Positions 52,116 through 61,955 of a stretch of 64,000 bases of DNA are shown piece after piece. Numbering within the stretch: position 1 is the first letter of the stretch; each line of letters begins with the position of its first letter. The notes beneath the pieces were generated by a model that did no database searches, was not told the origin of the DNA, and worked only from the letters and a program-made list of their open reading frames with translations. The translations under genes and the position numbers were made by a program. The stretch comes from Skeletonema marinoi (lineage: Eukaryota > Bacillariophyta > Thalassiosirophyceae > Thalassiosirales > Thalassiosiraceae): positions 2,809,368-2,873,367 of the forward strand of contig CM060489.1 of assembly GCA_030544225.1 (NCBI GenBank), in the 5' to 3' direction.

Positions 52116-52402
52116 TGAAATCAGCTCTGTCTTTGTGAATTTCCACTTCTCTCAATACGATAATGTTGTCAATCGTATCAAAGAAACTGTTTAAATTCTC
52201 CGCCTGACGCCAGAAACCACTATACGGGCAAGGGGCGAAAGTCTTCGCGGCTGTATTTGAATCGATCTGAAATTGAAATTGTGGTCAAGGGTGCCTTGCC
52301 TGACTCTCTTCTTTTCCCTTTCCTCTCATTTCTTCTTTCACAAGACGAGAAGAAAAAGACATAGAAGCACGGACGGAATAGAAGAGCCATTGATCTTTCA
52401 AA
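52116..52402. promoter_or_regulatory. Shared divergent promoter, right-arm copy
   Basis: 287 bp between head-to-head start codons. Identical in layout to 2151-2437. Confidence 0.5.
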
Positions 52403-53111
52403 ATGAACAGCGACAGCGAAGAAGACCGGGAATCGATACTTGACATTCAGTCGTATCTCCGCAACTGCAATAAGACCAGACCAATGATGGAAATGGAAAG
52501 GAAAACGTGAGTCGAGCAGTCCGTCACCCAATCCTTCAACATTGAATTGCATCCTCACTTTGATTTTTGTACACGTTGACCACAGGATGGAGGCAAAACG
52601 GAGAAAGAGGGACGAAGAGTTGGTCAAGACGGTGTCCATCCGTGTGAACGAACACACGACGAAGCAGCATGATCAAACTCGGGCCGAGATTACTGCTGCG
52701 GTTCAAGCCACTGAGGAGAAAATGACATCAGAAATGTCTGTCGTTCATGAAGGCCTTGCATTCCTAATAGCATCGGCCAAGAAGGATCCAGCGAATTGCC
52801 GACGCCTCGAGGAGTCTGACATTACAGGTCCTCCCCCTTCATTCCCCATCGATACGATTACGCTGGACAATACAACAGCGTCAAGAGATTCAGTTGAATT
52901 CCCATCTGTTGCGACTCGTCCCGATCCCGATGCGGAAATTGCACGCCTTAGGAGAGAAAATGAGATCCAAGCCGAACAGCTTCGCAATCTCAGCAAGAAG
53001 CGCTCCCCGCCCGAACCCGAGGCGGAGGAGGATGCTGTTGAGGAGGAGCCCTCTCGCCCATTGAAGAAGATCAGGAATGGGTGGAACTCGTTGATTAGTA
53101 GGAAGAAGTGA
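52403..53111 (+). CDS. Two-exon charged coiled-coil-like protein, 209 aa, right-arm copy
   Basis: Exon 1 is 52403-52506, the intron is 52507-52585 (GTGAGT...CACAG, 79 bp) and exon 2 is 52586-53111. The junction falls in a Thr codon and gives MEMERKT followed by MEAKRRKRDEEL. The same junction, phase and flanking residues occur in the gene at 54918. The N-terminal 30 residues (acidic, then DIQSYLRNCNKTRPMMEMERKT) and the basic segment after the intron are shared with that paralogue; the C-terminal 140 residues are not. Function unknown. Confidence 0.78.
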
Positions 53112-53891
53112 TTGAGGAGTTGTCTGTCCCTAAACGAAAACTCCTCGATGCATTCATCTCAAAGCAATTTTATTTGTGTTCATGCTATGCTCGTCTCAAG
53201 AGCACACAAGTGCTGCATATAATGGCGGCCGAGCGATGGGAATGCTGGATGATATCAATCTTCACATGTCATGATTGCATCATGGCTCTTTGCGATTGTA
53301 ATGATAGTGAATAACATTATTGTAAATCTCATTCGTCATCGTCTCATCATATGTTGTCTGAATATTTTAGGCATCACATCCGATGCTTCCTGTAAGATGA
53401 CTCGGAAGCTAGAGTCCGGCCGTACCAGGTATCAGCGAGTTGCTCAAGTAGAGGAAGGTGAGATGAATCCTCGATGCAGCATGCATGATATTTGCAGCCC
53501 AAAAGATCCAGCGGCGTTCTCTCTTTTGCACAGCTCATCACTACAAATAGTAGACAAATAGTAGACACTTGCTGCTTGCGGATGAAAGATGAAAGATGAT
53601 GAGTGATGAGTGAGAGATGAGCGAGGTCAATTTGATGCGAGAGAAGAGAGGAGAGAACCTTTGAGAACTCGTGATTGTCGCAGCGGGATAAGTTTGCCCG
53701 AAGAAGAAGCCCGATTTGTCTCACTTTTTAGCAGAAGGTGATTTTCTCAAGTGAATCTCCGTTTCGCCGCATTCGTTTCTTCTGGAATGGGATTCTATTC
53801 TTAACATTGTGTCCGATGAATCCCATGTTTGCTCATAAATTAACCAAAGCAAAAGAATCAATAGAACAGATCATAATATCTATCTACGAAG
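53112..53891. other. Intergenic region, mirror of 660-1441
   Basis: Contains repeated GATGA/GAGTGATGA words near 53580-53630 and the promoter of the gene at 53892. Nothing else recognised. Confidence 0.45.
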
Positions 53892-54752
53892 ATGAAGACG
53901 AACAAATACAAATCCATACAACCGCAGCTTCTCTCAATTCTAATCCTTTCCACCTTGTCGTCCTGTGCAAATGCACGCTACGGATATCACGGTGGTGGAG
54001 GAGGATGGGCAGGAGGTGTTAGTGGTAATGGTGGTGGCCAAGGAATGGGCCAAACTTCGACTTCCACTGGAATGGATGGCAACAGTAGAACCCATAGTAG
54101 AAGAGAAATGATGCAGCTCATTCATCGGCTCATCGATAGTCACGAGGACGTGACGCGATACTATAACGAGACTGATGTTGGCATTGAGTCGTACACCTTC
54201 TCAGATGATCCGGATGTCGCAACATGGATCCAAGAACATGTCAGTCAGATGACTGCGTTGATGACTTCCTATCCTGAGAATGGTGGCATCCGCATGAGGG
54301 ATCCCTTGTTCAAAGCCGCATTTGACTTTAGCGACTTTCATGAAATGTCTGTAACAAATACTACAGATGGAGTCCGTGTCGTGCAAAATGTAGTTGCGGA
54401 AGTTGATGATACAAATACCAAAGCATGCGCCATCTCAATCATCAAGGAGCATGCCGCAGTAGTGTCCAAGTTTGCTGCTCATGGACGGTCGGAAATGCGC
54501 AAGAATCACGAGGCTCCAACTATATGCAAGAATGCTCCTAGAAAGGTGGTTGCAGCAGCTGCAGATGCTCGTATTTCCGATCCTACGCCTGCGACTCAAG
54601 CTCAGGAGACTAAAGTTGTAGCTGCAGCTGTAACTGCGTTGGAAACAACTACCATGATTACGGCAAATGCTGCTGCCATGACTTGTGGGTCTGGACAAAT
54701 GGCTTCCATTTTGACATGCGTACTATTAGTAGCAAAGGCCTTGTTGCTTTGA
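53892..54752 (+). CDS. Secreted glycine-rich protein, 286 aa, possibly GPI-anchored
   Basis: ATG at 53892. Residues 1-28 are a signal peptide (LLSILILSTLSSCANA). Residues 30-60 are Gly-rich (YHGGGGGWAGG). Residues about 75-205 hold two half-repeats with similar cores, YTFSDDPDVATWIQEHVSQM and a second one ending IIKEHAAVVSKFAAHG, separated by a DPLFKAAF motif. I recall bacterial secreted proteins of unknown function with this SDDP-V-x-x-I-x-x-H arrangement, which would suggest an old transfer, but I cannot confirm this. The C-terminus is Thr/Ala-rich and ends in a hydrophobic tail (ILTCVLLVAKALLL) typical of GPI-anchor signals. A partial inverted twin is at 1-659. Confidence 0.85.
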   Translation: MKTNKYKSIQPQLLSILILSTLSSCANARYGYHGGGGGWAGGVSGNGGGQGMGQTSTSTGMDGNSRTHSRREMMQLIHRLIDSHEDVTRYYNETDVGIESYTFSDDPDVATWIQEHVSQMTALMTSYPENGGIRMRDPLFKAAFDFSDFHEMSVTNTTDGVRVVQNVVAEVDDTNTKACAISIIKEHAAVVSKFAAHGRSEMRKNHEAPTICKNAPRKVVAAAADARISDPTPATQAQETKVVAAAVTALETTTMITANAAAMTCGSGQMASILTCVLLVAKALLL

Positions 54753-54917
54753 TGCTATGCCTTGTGTCTGGGGAGGCAATAAATTGTTTTCCACACATCA
54801 GCACTCGTCACTTCTGAAAAAATAAAATTACAAAAATTTCGCGAGAATCGAAAGCAAAAAGCAAACTTTCTCAAAATCTCTGTCGTCTTTGATTCCAAAA
54901 CTCATACCCTCTTTTCA

Positions 54918-55456
54918 ATGGACAATCAAGGGATGAAGATTCAAGCAAAGGTGGATGGTTTGCTTCACCTGCATTCACAGAATAGGGAGAAGCATCACGA
55001 CAGATTCGTCAAGAAATATGAAGAATTGCGACAGAAATTGAGAGATCATCCTGATCCGGAAGTTGATCGTTTAGCTCATGAAATGGCGGAGCATTTTCGT
55101 GCAATATCGATCGATAGTGACAGCACATGCAATTTTGTTTCAAAGAACCTTTCTTTGTCGAATGAAGAGATCATTCAAGAAGATGAACGGGAAACAGTTA
55201 TTGATATACAGTCATATCTCCGCAACTGCAAAATGACCGAACCATTGATGGAAATGGAAAGGAAAACGTGAGTCGATCAGTCAGTCAGTCCCGTGCCTCA
55301 ATCTTCCTTCTTCTGCGTCCTCACTTTTATTTACACGTTGACCCCAGGGCGGAGGAAAGACAAAGAAAGAGGGAAGAAGAGTTGATCAAGACGGTGTCCA
55401 TCCATGTGAACAATGACGCGACGAAGCAGCATGATAAAACCGCGACTAACAAATGA
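54918..55456 (+). CDS. Two-exon 152-aa protein uniting parts of the 737-aa and 209-aa proteins
   Basis: Exon 1 is 54918-55267, the intron is 55268-55347 (80 bp, GTGAGT...CCCAG) and exon 2 is 55348-55456. Residues 1-90 (EKHHDRFVKKYEELRQK through NLSLSNEEII) match the start of the 737-aa protein. Residues 90-152 (DERETVIDIQSYLRNC...MEMERKT, then AEERQRKREEELIKTVSI) match the start of the 209-aa protein, intron included. In the duplicated arms those two parts belong to separate, head-to-head genes. This one may be the ancestral single gene, or a later fusion. Function unknown. Confidence 0.72.
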
Positions 55457-55723
55457 TAATGCAATCTTTCGCGGTTCACTTCCCACTATCTATGGTTTCT
55501 GCATCATCAGCTCGCAGCTTGGCCAAGGCTTGGATGAGGATTCTCTGCATCGTTCCTTATCGTACGCAACATTGCATCAGCTAGAAGCATAGCATGATTA
55601 AATTGGATTTGGTTTGACTGAGATGATGTCTCCTCCAATTAATTTTGACAGCACTAAATCACCTACGTAACATCAACTTATCAAATTAGCTTTCATCAGT
55701 GTGAGCAGCGTATCAAGGAATTC

Positions 55724-56953
55724 TCACGTCAGCTCGAAGGCTTTCGTATGAACTTGAGTGTACTTCGTTCTTGTTTTGCCCCATCGATACTTCATTGCTA
55801 ATTTCCCGCCTACGACCATAAATATCAGCCAAAAGATATAACCCAAGTACACCTGCCCCCAATACACAGTGTCGTAAGTTGCTGCAAACAGAGCGCAGCC
55901 GCTTGTAACCTCATACACGCCAAATCCAAACGCAATTAATCCAGCCCCAGTGATCAGTTTGTTACTCAACGCGCTCTTGTCCTCAGGGTGTATCGATCCC
56001 AATGTCTGTAAGCAAACTAAAAGAAGCAATGCAAGTCCAACAATCTGATGTGTTTCCTTCGCATTAGTATCACCATTGATGTCTACTAGACCCTTCTTTG
56101 TCTTGCCAGCTATGACAACAGTGACAAGAGCCAATACAAAAGTGCTGACATGTATTGCTGTATGAGCCTCAGCAGGGATAAAAGTTGGAAAGGATGGACT
56201 GAAAGCAGACAGAGGTGCTAGTATTCCAAAAGCGATGACCCCAAATACTCCGTGAGCTACCCATGCAGAGCGTTGATATACACCTGTATTGTCGAAAGTT
56301 GCTTGTTGCTGCACTTGGGGTTGTTGGAGTTCGTCTTCTATTTCAGCTTTGCATTGTTGATACGCTTCGTCCAACATGGATTCGAACTTTTTATCATTAT
56401 AGTCGCACCCATTTTTGATAAACTTCATGTGTTTCTTTTTCCTCTTATTTGAAAACTTCCTCGCCTTCCAAATCGGTTTGCATTGTTTAGACTTCTTCTG
56501 CTTCTTGTCACATTTTGACAATGAATCTTCGTCCTTTTCATACCGAGTCCAACACATTGACTCCTTTTCGCATGTGTTGGGTTCATCCCCCCCATTTTGA
56601 GCATCAATGTATATTTCTGGTGGATATTCCTCTCTTTCAAGGCAGCAATTGGCAGCGGATCCCCAATAATATTCGTGTGCATGAAGAGAGGCTGCACGAG
56701 CGATTGTGTATGCGCTACAGAATGGATCGTTATCGCACATTTGTTTGCAGTTATCTGAAAGATCACCTAGATCGGAGATTGGAAAGCTCGACCCTTTGAA
56801 TTTAGCACAAAAGAAGCAGCCGCCGTCGTTCTCGTATGGGGTTTGGCCATGTGGCAATTGTGTATAGGAGGAGGTGCAGTCATCATTCGCGACTGCAGCT
56901 GCTGCCAGCGCCACTACCGCCGCCACAACTGGCAAAATGAAATTTGATTTCAT
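55724..56953 (-). CDS. Cysteine-rich ectodomain plus cytochrome b561-like membrane protein, 409 aa
   Basis: Start taken at the ATG at 56953, which gives a good signal peptide (ILPVVAAVVALAAAAVA); the upstream extension has no ATG. Residues 25-135 are Cys-rich, with an Apple/PAN-like run (NCKQMCDNDPFCSAYTIA). A very basic linker (KQKKSKQCK..., SNKRKKKHMK) follows. Residues about 230-395 hold five hydrophobic helices with b561-type histidines: AWVAHGVFG, IHVSTF and THQIVG. The fourth expected heme histidine is not seen (SNKLITGAGL in its place). b561 proteins carry electrons across membranes, often from ascorbate and towards ferric iron. The missing ligand suggests one heme instead of two. Divergent from the EGF-like gene across 242 bp. 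Confidence 0.8.
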   Translation of the reverse strand: MKSNFILPVVAAVVALAAAAVANDDCTSSYTQLPHGQTPYENDGGCFFCAKFKGSSFPISDLGDLSDNCKQMCDNDPFCSAYTIARAASLHAHEYYWGSAANCCLEREEYPPEIYIDAQNGGDEPNTCEKESMCWTRYEKDEDSLSKCDKKQKKSKQCKPIWKARKFSNKRKKKHMKFIKNGCDYNDKKFESMLDEAYQQCKAEIEDELQQPQVQQQATFDNTGVYQRSAWVAHGVFGVIAFGILAPLSAFSPSFPTFIPAEAHTAIHVSTFVLALVTVVIAGKTKKGLVDINGDTNAKETHQIVGLALLLLVCLQTLGSIHPEDKSALSNKLITGAGLIAFGFGVYEVTSGCALFAATYDTVYWGQVYLGYIFWLIFMVVGGKLAMKYRWGKTRTKYTQVHTKAFELT

Positions 56954-57195
56954 GGTTGATGGAATAGCTTGCAGCAATGACTGGCTCAATAAGTACAATA
57001 CGCTGATGACTTCAATCAAATCCAAATCAAAGATCTAAAAACTTCTAAAAAGCAGCATGCACTTGTCTTGTCCGGAGGATTTTCATGTACTAGTTCCTCC
57101 GCATGTAGAAGGGCTGGTACGCGAAATTGACGCGACTTTATGGGGAAAAAAGCACCGCAAAAACAAAGCGCGAAGAGCGAAGATCACAAACAACC
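56954..57195. promoter_or_regulatory. Divergent promoter of the b561-like and EGF-like genes
   Basis: 242 bp between facing-away starts. No clear core element seen. Confidence 0.4.
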
Positions 57196-58278
57196 ATGTT
57201 GCAACCCTTCACCAGCCCAATAGCAGCGGCTATCGTAATCGTAGCATCGACTACTGGCCACTCTGCCCTCGCCGCCAACCCCAGACCACCACCTGCACAA
57301 TGGATGGCCTGCCCACAAGCTCCATCTCTCCGCTGCGCCAACGGCTCCGTCTGCAAAGAAGGCGTCGCCTCCTTCGACTCTAAACACGACCATCTCAACC
57401 TCCAAACCCACGAATCAGGCTACTACTGCGAATGCATGGACGGCTTCATCGGACACGAATGCACCATCGAAGTAGAAGACTGCGAAAATTCCATCGGCTA
57501 CTCCCCAAGTGATCCAACCGGCGTTCTCATGCACTCGTGCTATCACGGCTCAACCTGCAAGAACTTTGGCAATGGCAACACAATGTGCGACTGTGACGAA
57601 CTCAATCTCAATTCAGCACCCGATGCCACCAAATTCGCCGGATTAATGTGCGAACACGAATCAACCTCCCTTTGTGCCGTATCTCTCGTTGGAATGTCTG
57701 CCCCAAATGATCAATTTTGTACAAACCATGGCCGCTGTAAAAAAGAGGTGTTGGAGGGGGCACCCCATCCCAAATGTGACTGTAGAGACGGGTGGTCTGG
57801 AGATCATTGTGAAATACGCAGTGATGTATTTGCCAAGGCATCTCAATCATTTGGAAAGAATTATTCGCAAGGTCAGGGCGTCTCTGGAATGAGTGTTGGT
57901 GGAAAAGTCATGTTTTCCTTTATACTCATTGCATTAGTCGCAGTCTTGATTGGTATAGCAGTGTTGGTCTACTCTCAAATCAAGAAGAATAGAGGACCAA
58001 GAGAAAAGGCAGTGGGGATAACTGCCGCGGATATTGGTGCGGGAGAGATTGAGATGGATGGTAGTTCGACCATGTCTCCTCCCAAATCGGTTTTTCCGGG
58101 AGAGGGTGGTGATGGAGGGGTAAGTGGGTATGACAATCATGATTTGGCATCGGATGATGATTTGGCATTGGATGAGGAGGATAATGTAGCTGCAAGGGAT
58201 GATGGGGATCAAGCGTTTACTATCACGGATAGTCATGAGGATGAAGAGGGTAGCGATAGTGAACCTACCATTGTGTAG
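57196..58278 (+). CDS. EGF-like single-pass membrane protein, 360 aa
   Basis: Start at the ATG at 57196 (CAACCATG context), giving a signal peptide (SPIAAAIVIVASTTGHSALA); an upstream in-frame extension lacks ATG. The ectodomain has three EGF-like modules: one closing in YYCECMDGFIGHEC, one with CYHGSTCKNF and CDCD, and one with CTNHGRCKK...CDCRDGWSGDHCE. A transmembrane helix lies near residues 235-260 (VMFSFILIALVAVLIGIAVLVY), then a basic stop and an acidic cytoplasmic tail of about 95 residues rich in Asp, Glu, Ser and Gly. Likely a cell-surface adhesion or receptor-like protein; the ligand is unknown. Confidence 0.85.
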   Translation: MLQPFTSPIAAAIVIVASTTGHSALAANPRPPPAQWMACPQAPSLRCANGSVCKEGVASFDSKHDHLNLQTHESGYYCECMDGFIGHECTIEVEDCENSIGYSPSDPTGVLMHSCYHGSTCKNFGNGNTMCDCDELNLNSAPDATKFAGLMCEHESTSLCAVSLVGMSAPNDQFCTNHGRCKKEVLEGAPHPKCDCRDGWSGDHCEIRSDVFAKASQSFGKNYSQGQGVSGMSVGGKVMFSFILIALVAVLIGIAVLVYSQIKKNRGPREKAVGITAADIGAGEIEMDGSSTMSPPKSVFPGEGGDGGVSGYDNHDLASDDDLALDEEDNVAARDDGDQAFTITDSHEDEEGSDSEPTIV

Positions 58279-58428
58279 AATAGGTTTGTGTAAAGATGAT
58301 TGTCTCAGATACAGTTGTGCTGCATAGAGGTTCTACTATTGAGTCACATCTTATTAAATTAAATATAGATGACACATGACTTTTGTCTCCCTTGTTATAA
58401 TATTAGACGAGCGCAGTGCTTGCATTAG

Positions 58429-58737
58429 TCATTCCTTCTTCTTGTCATTAGTACCTCCTCCTATCCTCCTCTCCTTTCGTTTTTCCAACTCACGTTTTCG
58501 TTCTTGCTGCCACTTTATTTCATTATCGTCAACATTATTATTCTCATTGAAGTTACTCTCTGGATCCATTAGTTTCAAAATGGCATTGCTCACTTGACAC
58601 GATATGCTGATTCCCAACCCCCATGCTGAGAGAGGCGTCCAATCGAACTTGACTTGTAATAGTTTGGCAATGAGGAATGATGCTAGGAGGAGAGCGAGGA
58701 GGTGTGAGATGCGCTTGGCGTCGAGTGTGACCTGCAT
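58429..58737 (-). CDS. Small two-helix membrane protein, 102 aa
   Basis: ATG at 58737 (MQVTLDAKRISHLL). Two hydrophobic segments at about residues 11-30 and 35-60 are separated by KFDWTPLSAWG. A charged C-terminal tail (NEIKWQQERKRELEKRKERR, ending KKKE) has a lysine-rich end that could act as an ER-retention signal. Convergent with the EGF-like gene. Not recognised as any family. Confidence 0.6.
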   Translation of the reverse strand: MQVTLDAKRISHLLALLLASFLIAKLLQVKFDWTPLSAWGLGISISCQVSNAILKLMDPESNFNENNNVDDNEIKWQQERKRELEKRKERRIGGGTNDKKKE

Positions 58738-58753
58738 GCTTTTGGATCGGTTG

Positions 58754-58785
<32 letters not shown>

Positions 58786-59141
58786 TATTGTGTAGTAACT
58801 TTTTTCTGATGTATATGTAACTCTCAACTGATGATGGCAGCCATCATATTATCGTTTATGTTTCAATTGGAATTGATTGTTGAGTGGATATAGCTTTCAA
58901 GGATGCCTTTCAGCTGAACGCCGTGCAAAAGGAAGAGTAGGGATGAATGTAAAGGAGACAATCCGATGATGGGCGAGCATAGAGTGTTTGACAGATGCGT
59001 TGCCATCAATTTCCAACTTCATCAATTCATCAGATTCTTTGAGGCAATGGAATTGGCGAGTCACGAGTGACAAGCAACCAAAAAAGCGAAGGAGCGAACA
59101 TGACCATAACCGTCCGCATCAACCCACAACATTAGGCAACC
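58738..59141. other. Intergenic region with an AT microsatellite
   Basis: (TA)n stretch at about 58755-58787, just upstream of the small membrane-protein gene, where it could act as its TATA-rich promoter. The rest leads into the RCC1-BTB gene without recognisable features. Confidence 0.6.
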
Positions 59142-61761
59142 ATGAGCGGCCAAGGCTCGTCCCCCGACGACGAAATCCGCAGCAACAGCACCCGCGGCGG
59201 TGAATCGATGCGTGAGTCATCCTCTCGCAATGGCAGTAGCAGCAATAGCAGTGCGAATAACAACAACAACGCCTCTTCTTCATCGGCAGCACATCTCCAT
59301 CATCATCATCCACCATCTCATCCCACCAACAATCTCCATGCAATACAACACTCCATGATGAACAACAACATCAACTATGACAATCATGTTGTTGCCGGAG
59401 ATGTCAATATGAATGACAGCACCAATAATCATAATGGAAGTGCTGGAATTTCTTCGTCGGGTTCGTCACGATCCACTGCTCGATTTGCTGCTGCGTTTGC
59501 CAATAATAATAACGTTGCCATGGCTTCTGCATCAGCTGCTGGTCATGCTGCTGCTGGTGATGCCAATAATGGAAGGCTAATGATGATGCAACAACCACAG
59601 CAAAATCAGCAGGGAGTAACGAGCACAGGAAGTGGTAGCTCACAGGATGTAATCATGCACAATAATGCTAGCATTCACAATGATCTTCACTACAATAATC
59701 CAAACAACAATCTCTACCACCGACAACCACAACAACAATACTACAGTAGTTCTGCCGGAGCACCCTCCTCCCAAGCAGCAGCATCCTCCATGTCCTCCCA
59801 CCACAATCATCATCACAATAGTCTACTCACTGACGTAAATCCCAACAACACACACTACTCCCAATATTCCTCCATAACCTACCCAGGAGAACTCACCGTC
59901 TACTCCTGGGGACGAGGCGAGGATGGCCAACTTGGCATTGGCGATACCAGTGATCAAGATGAACCAACTTATGTAGATGCATTACGTGGTGTGGGTGTCA
60001 AACAAATCGCCTGTGGGAGTGGACACACTGTCGTGCTAACAGGAGAGGGGGAAGTGTACACCTGGGGTCGAGGCGATGACGGACGATTGGGCCATGGTGA
60101 CAATGGGTGGAAGTACGTCCCTCGATTGACACACTCCCTAACTGGACAGATTATCACTCATGTCACTTGTGGGAGTTATCATACCGCCGCAGTATCGAGT
60201 AATGGAGATTTGTATACCTGGGGTGGAGGAATGTATGGCAAGTTGGGTCATGGGAGTGAGAGTGGACATTCGACTCCGAGGAGGGTGGAGGCGCTTGTGG
60301 GGTTGAGTGTGATTGATATTGCGTGTGGGAGTAGGCATACGGCGGTTGTTACGAATAAGGGATGTTTGTATACTTGTAAGTTTGGTTGCATATGTCGTGC
60401 TTGTATATGCTTGTGGTATGAACCATTCTGTAGTGCATTGTACTCACATGTTGTTTCTTTACCACTTGCTTAGGGGGAGACAAGGAGAATGGAGTGGCAG
60501 GACATGGTGATACAGAAGGACATCAGTACACGCCCAAGTTGTTGGAACGATTGAGTGGAAAGAAGGTTGTGCAATTGAGTGCTTGTGGGTTTCATACTGG
60601 GTGTTTGACTGACCAGGGCGAATGCTTTACTTGGGGAGAGGTGAGTGAACTGATGGCTTTCTTGGATTCTTACAAAGATGACACTTTGCTCAACCTTCGT
60701 TTCTGTGTCTCAACACTTTTCTTGAACTCCAACAACAGGGAAAATTCGGACGACTTGGTCACGGAGCAGAGCGCAATTGCCACTCACCTCGTCTCATTGA
60801 AACACTACTTGGCAAACGACCCAAACAAATTGCTTGCGGAGGATTTCACAGCGCAGTCGTAACCGAGGACGGGAAGATGTATACATTTGGAGGAGGCGAG
60901 CATGGACAACTTGGACATGGTGATAAAGTCAATAAGGTCAAGCCTACTCTTGTCCAGGCTCTGGATGGAATTGTACTTCAACAAATCACTTGTGGGTGGA
61001 GTCATTCTGTCGCTCTTACTACCAATGGTGAAGTTTTTACGTGGGGGAATGGCGATCATGGCAAGCTGGGCCATGGAAATGGAAAGAAGGTGTCAACTCC
61101 ACAATTAGTGGAACGATTGGTTGGTCACTTGGTAGTTCGAGTAGCATCGTACAATGAACACACTGCTGCCCTTGTGGAGCCCCAATCGATTGCCGATGGA
61201 GGATCACGTCGTCGTGCTCCCGGGACTATGGTACCTGTTAGTGCATGCTATCTTCACGATATGAAGGAGATGGTTAATGATGAAGAGTACTCAGATGTTA
61301 CCTTTATCGTGGAAGGACAGCCGATTTACGCCTTGCGAGCTGTCTTGGCCAAACGATGTGAACATTTTGCGGCCATGTTTCGAAGTGGAATGAGAGAGTC
61401 TGAGGCTGGAGTAGAGATACCTATTCCTACCATTTCCCGTGCAGTGTTCTTGTTGATCTTGGAATACCTTTACACCGATTCGGTCAAGATTGATCTCGAT
61501 CATGCGGTGGAACTCTACATTGCATCGGACTTGTACCAAATTTCCTCGCTGCGGGACATGTGTTGTGTCATTGTTCGACGAAGCATTGGGGCGGAAAATG
61601 CAACGTATCTGCTGCAGGGAGCGCATGAGGCACACTGTCATGTTATCAAGGAGATTGCGATGGAGTATATAGTCGCAAATTTTGATGTGATTTCGAAGGG
61701 CGAGGGTATCAAGGCGGTTAGTCATGGTTTATTGTTGGAGATCTTGTCCTTGCGACCATAG
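59142..61761 (+). CDS. RCC1-repeat and BTB-domain protein, 807 aa, three exons
   Basis: Exons 59142-60375, 60474-60640 and 60739-61761; introns 60376-60473 (98 bp) and 60641-60738 (98 bp), both GT-AG. The joins restore RCC1 repeats exactly (a Trp codon split across intron 1; WGE/GKFG across intron 2). Residues 1-250 are Asn/Ser/His-rich low complexity. Residues about 254-625 form an RCC1 propeller (WGRGEDGQLGIGD, WGRGDDGRLGHGD, GGGEHGQLGHGD and others). Residues about 640-745 are a BTB domain (YSDVTFIVEGQPIYALRAVLA...ILEYLYTDSV), followed by a BACK-like helical end. BTB proteins of this layout usually act as substrate adaptors for CUL3 ubiquitin ligase; the target is unknown. The gene looks intact. 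Confidence 0.92.
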
Positions 61762-61955
61762 ATTTTGAACTTGTAGTTTTTAGTAAAATATTGAGCGTGT
61801 TAAATATGAATCAAAGATTGTAATCTTGGCTGATATTTCCCGAGTGTGATTCAGATAATCGGCAAGAAACAGACAACTGGGCTTGGGTAAAATGGTCTAC
61901 TCTGTGTTTATACAATTATTGAAGGAGGATGTTGATTCGCCAGGGTCCTCTCTGT

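Larger units (their letters stand above)
49240..54550. repeat. Right arm of the inverted duplication
   Basis: Reverse complement of 1-5313. On this side the host sequence continues past the arm into unique genes; on the left side the window ends, so the true outer boundary is not visible. Confidence 0.95.
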
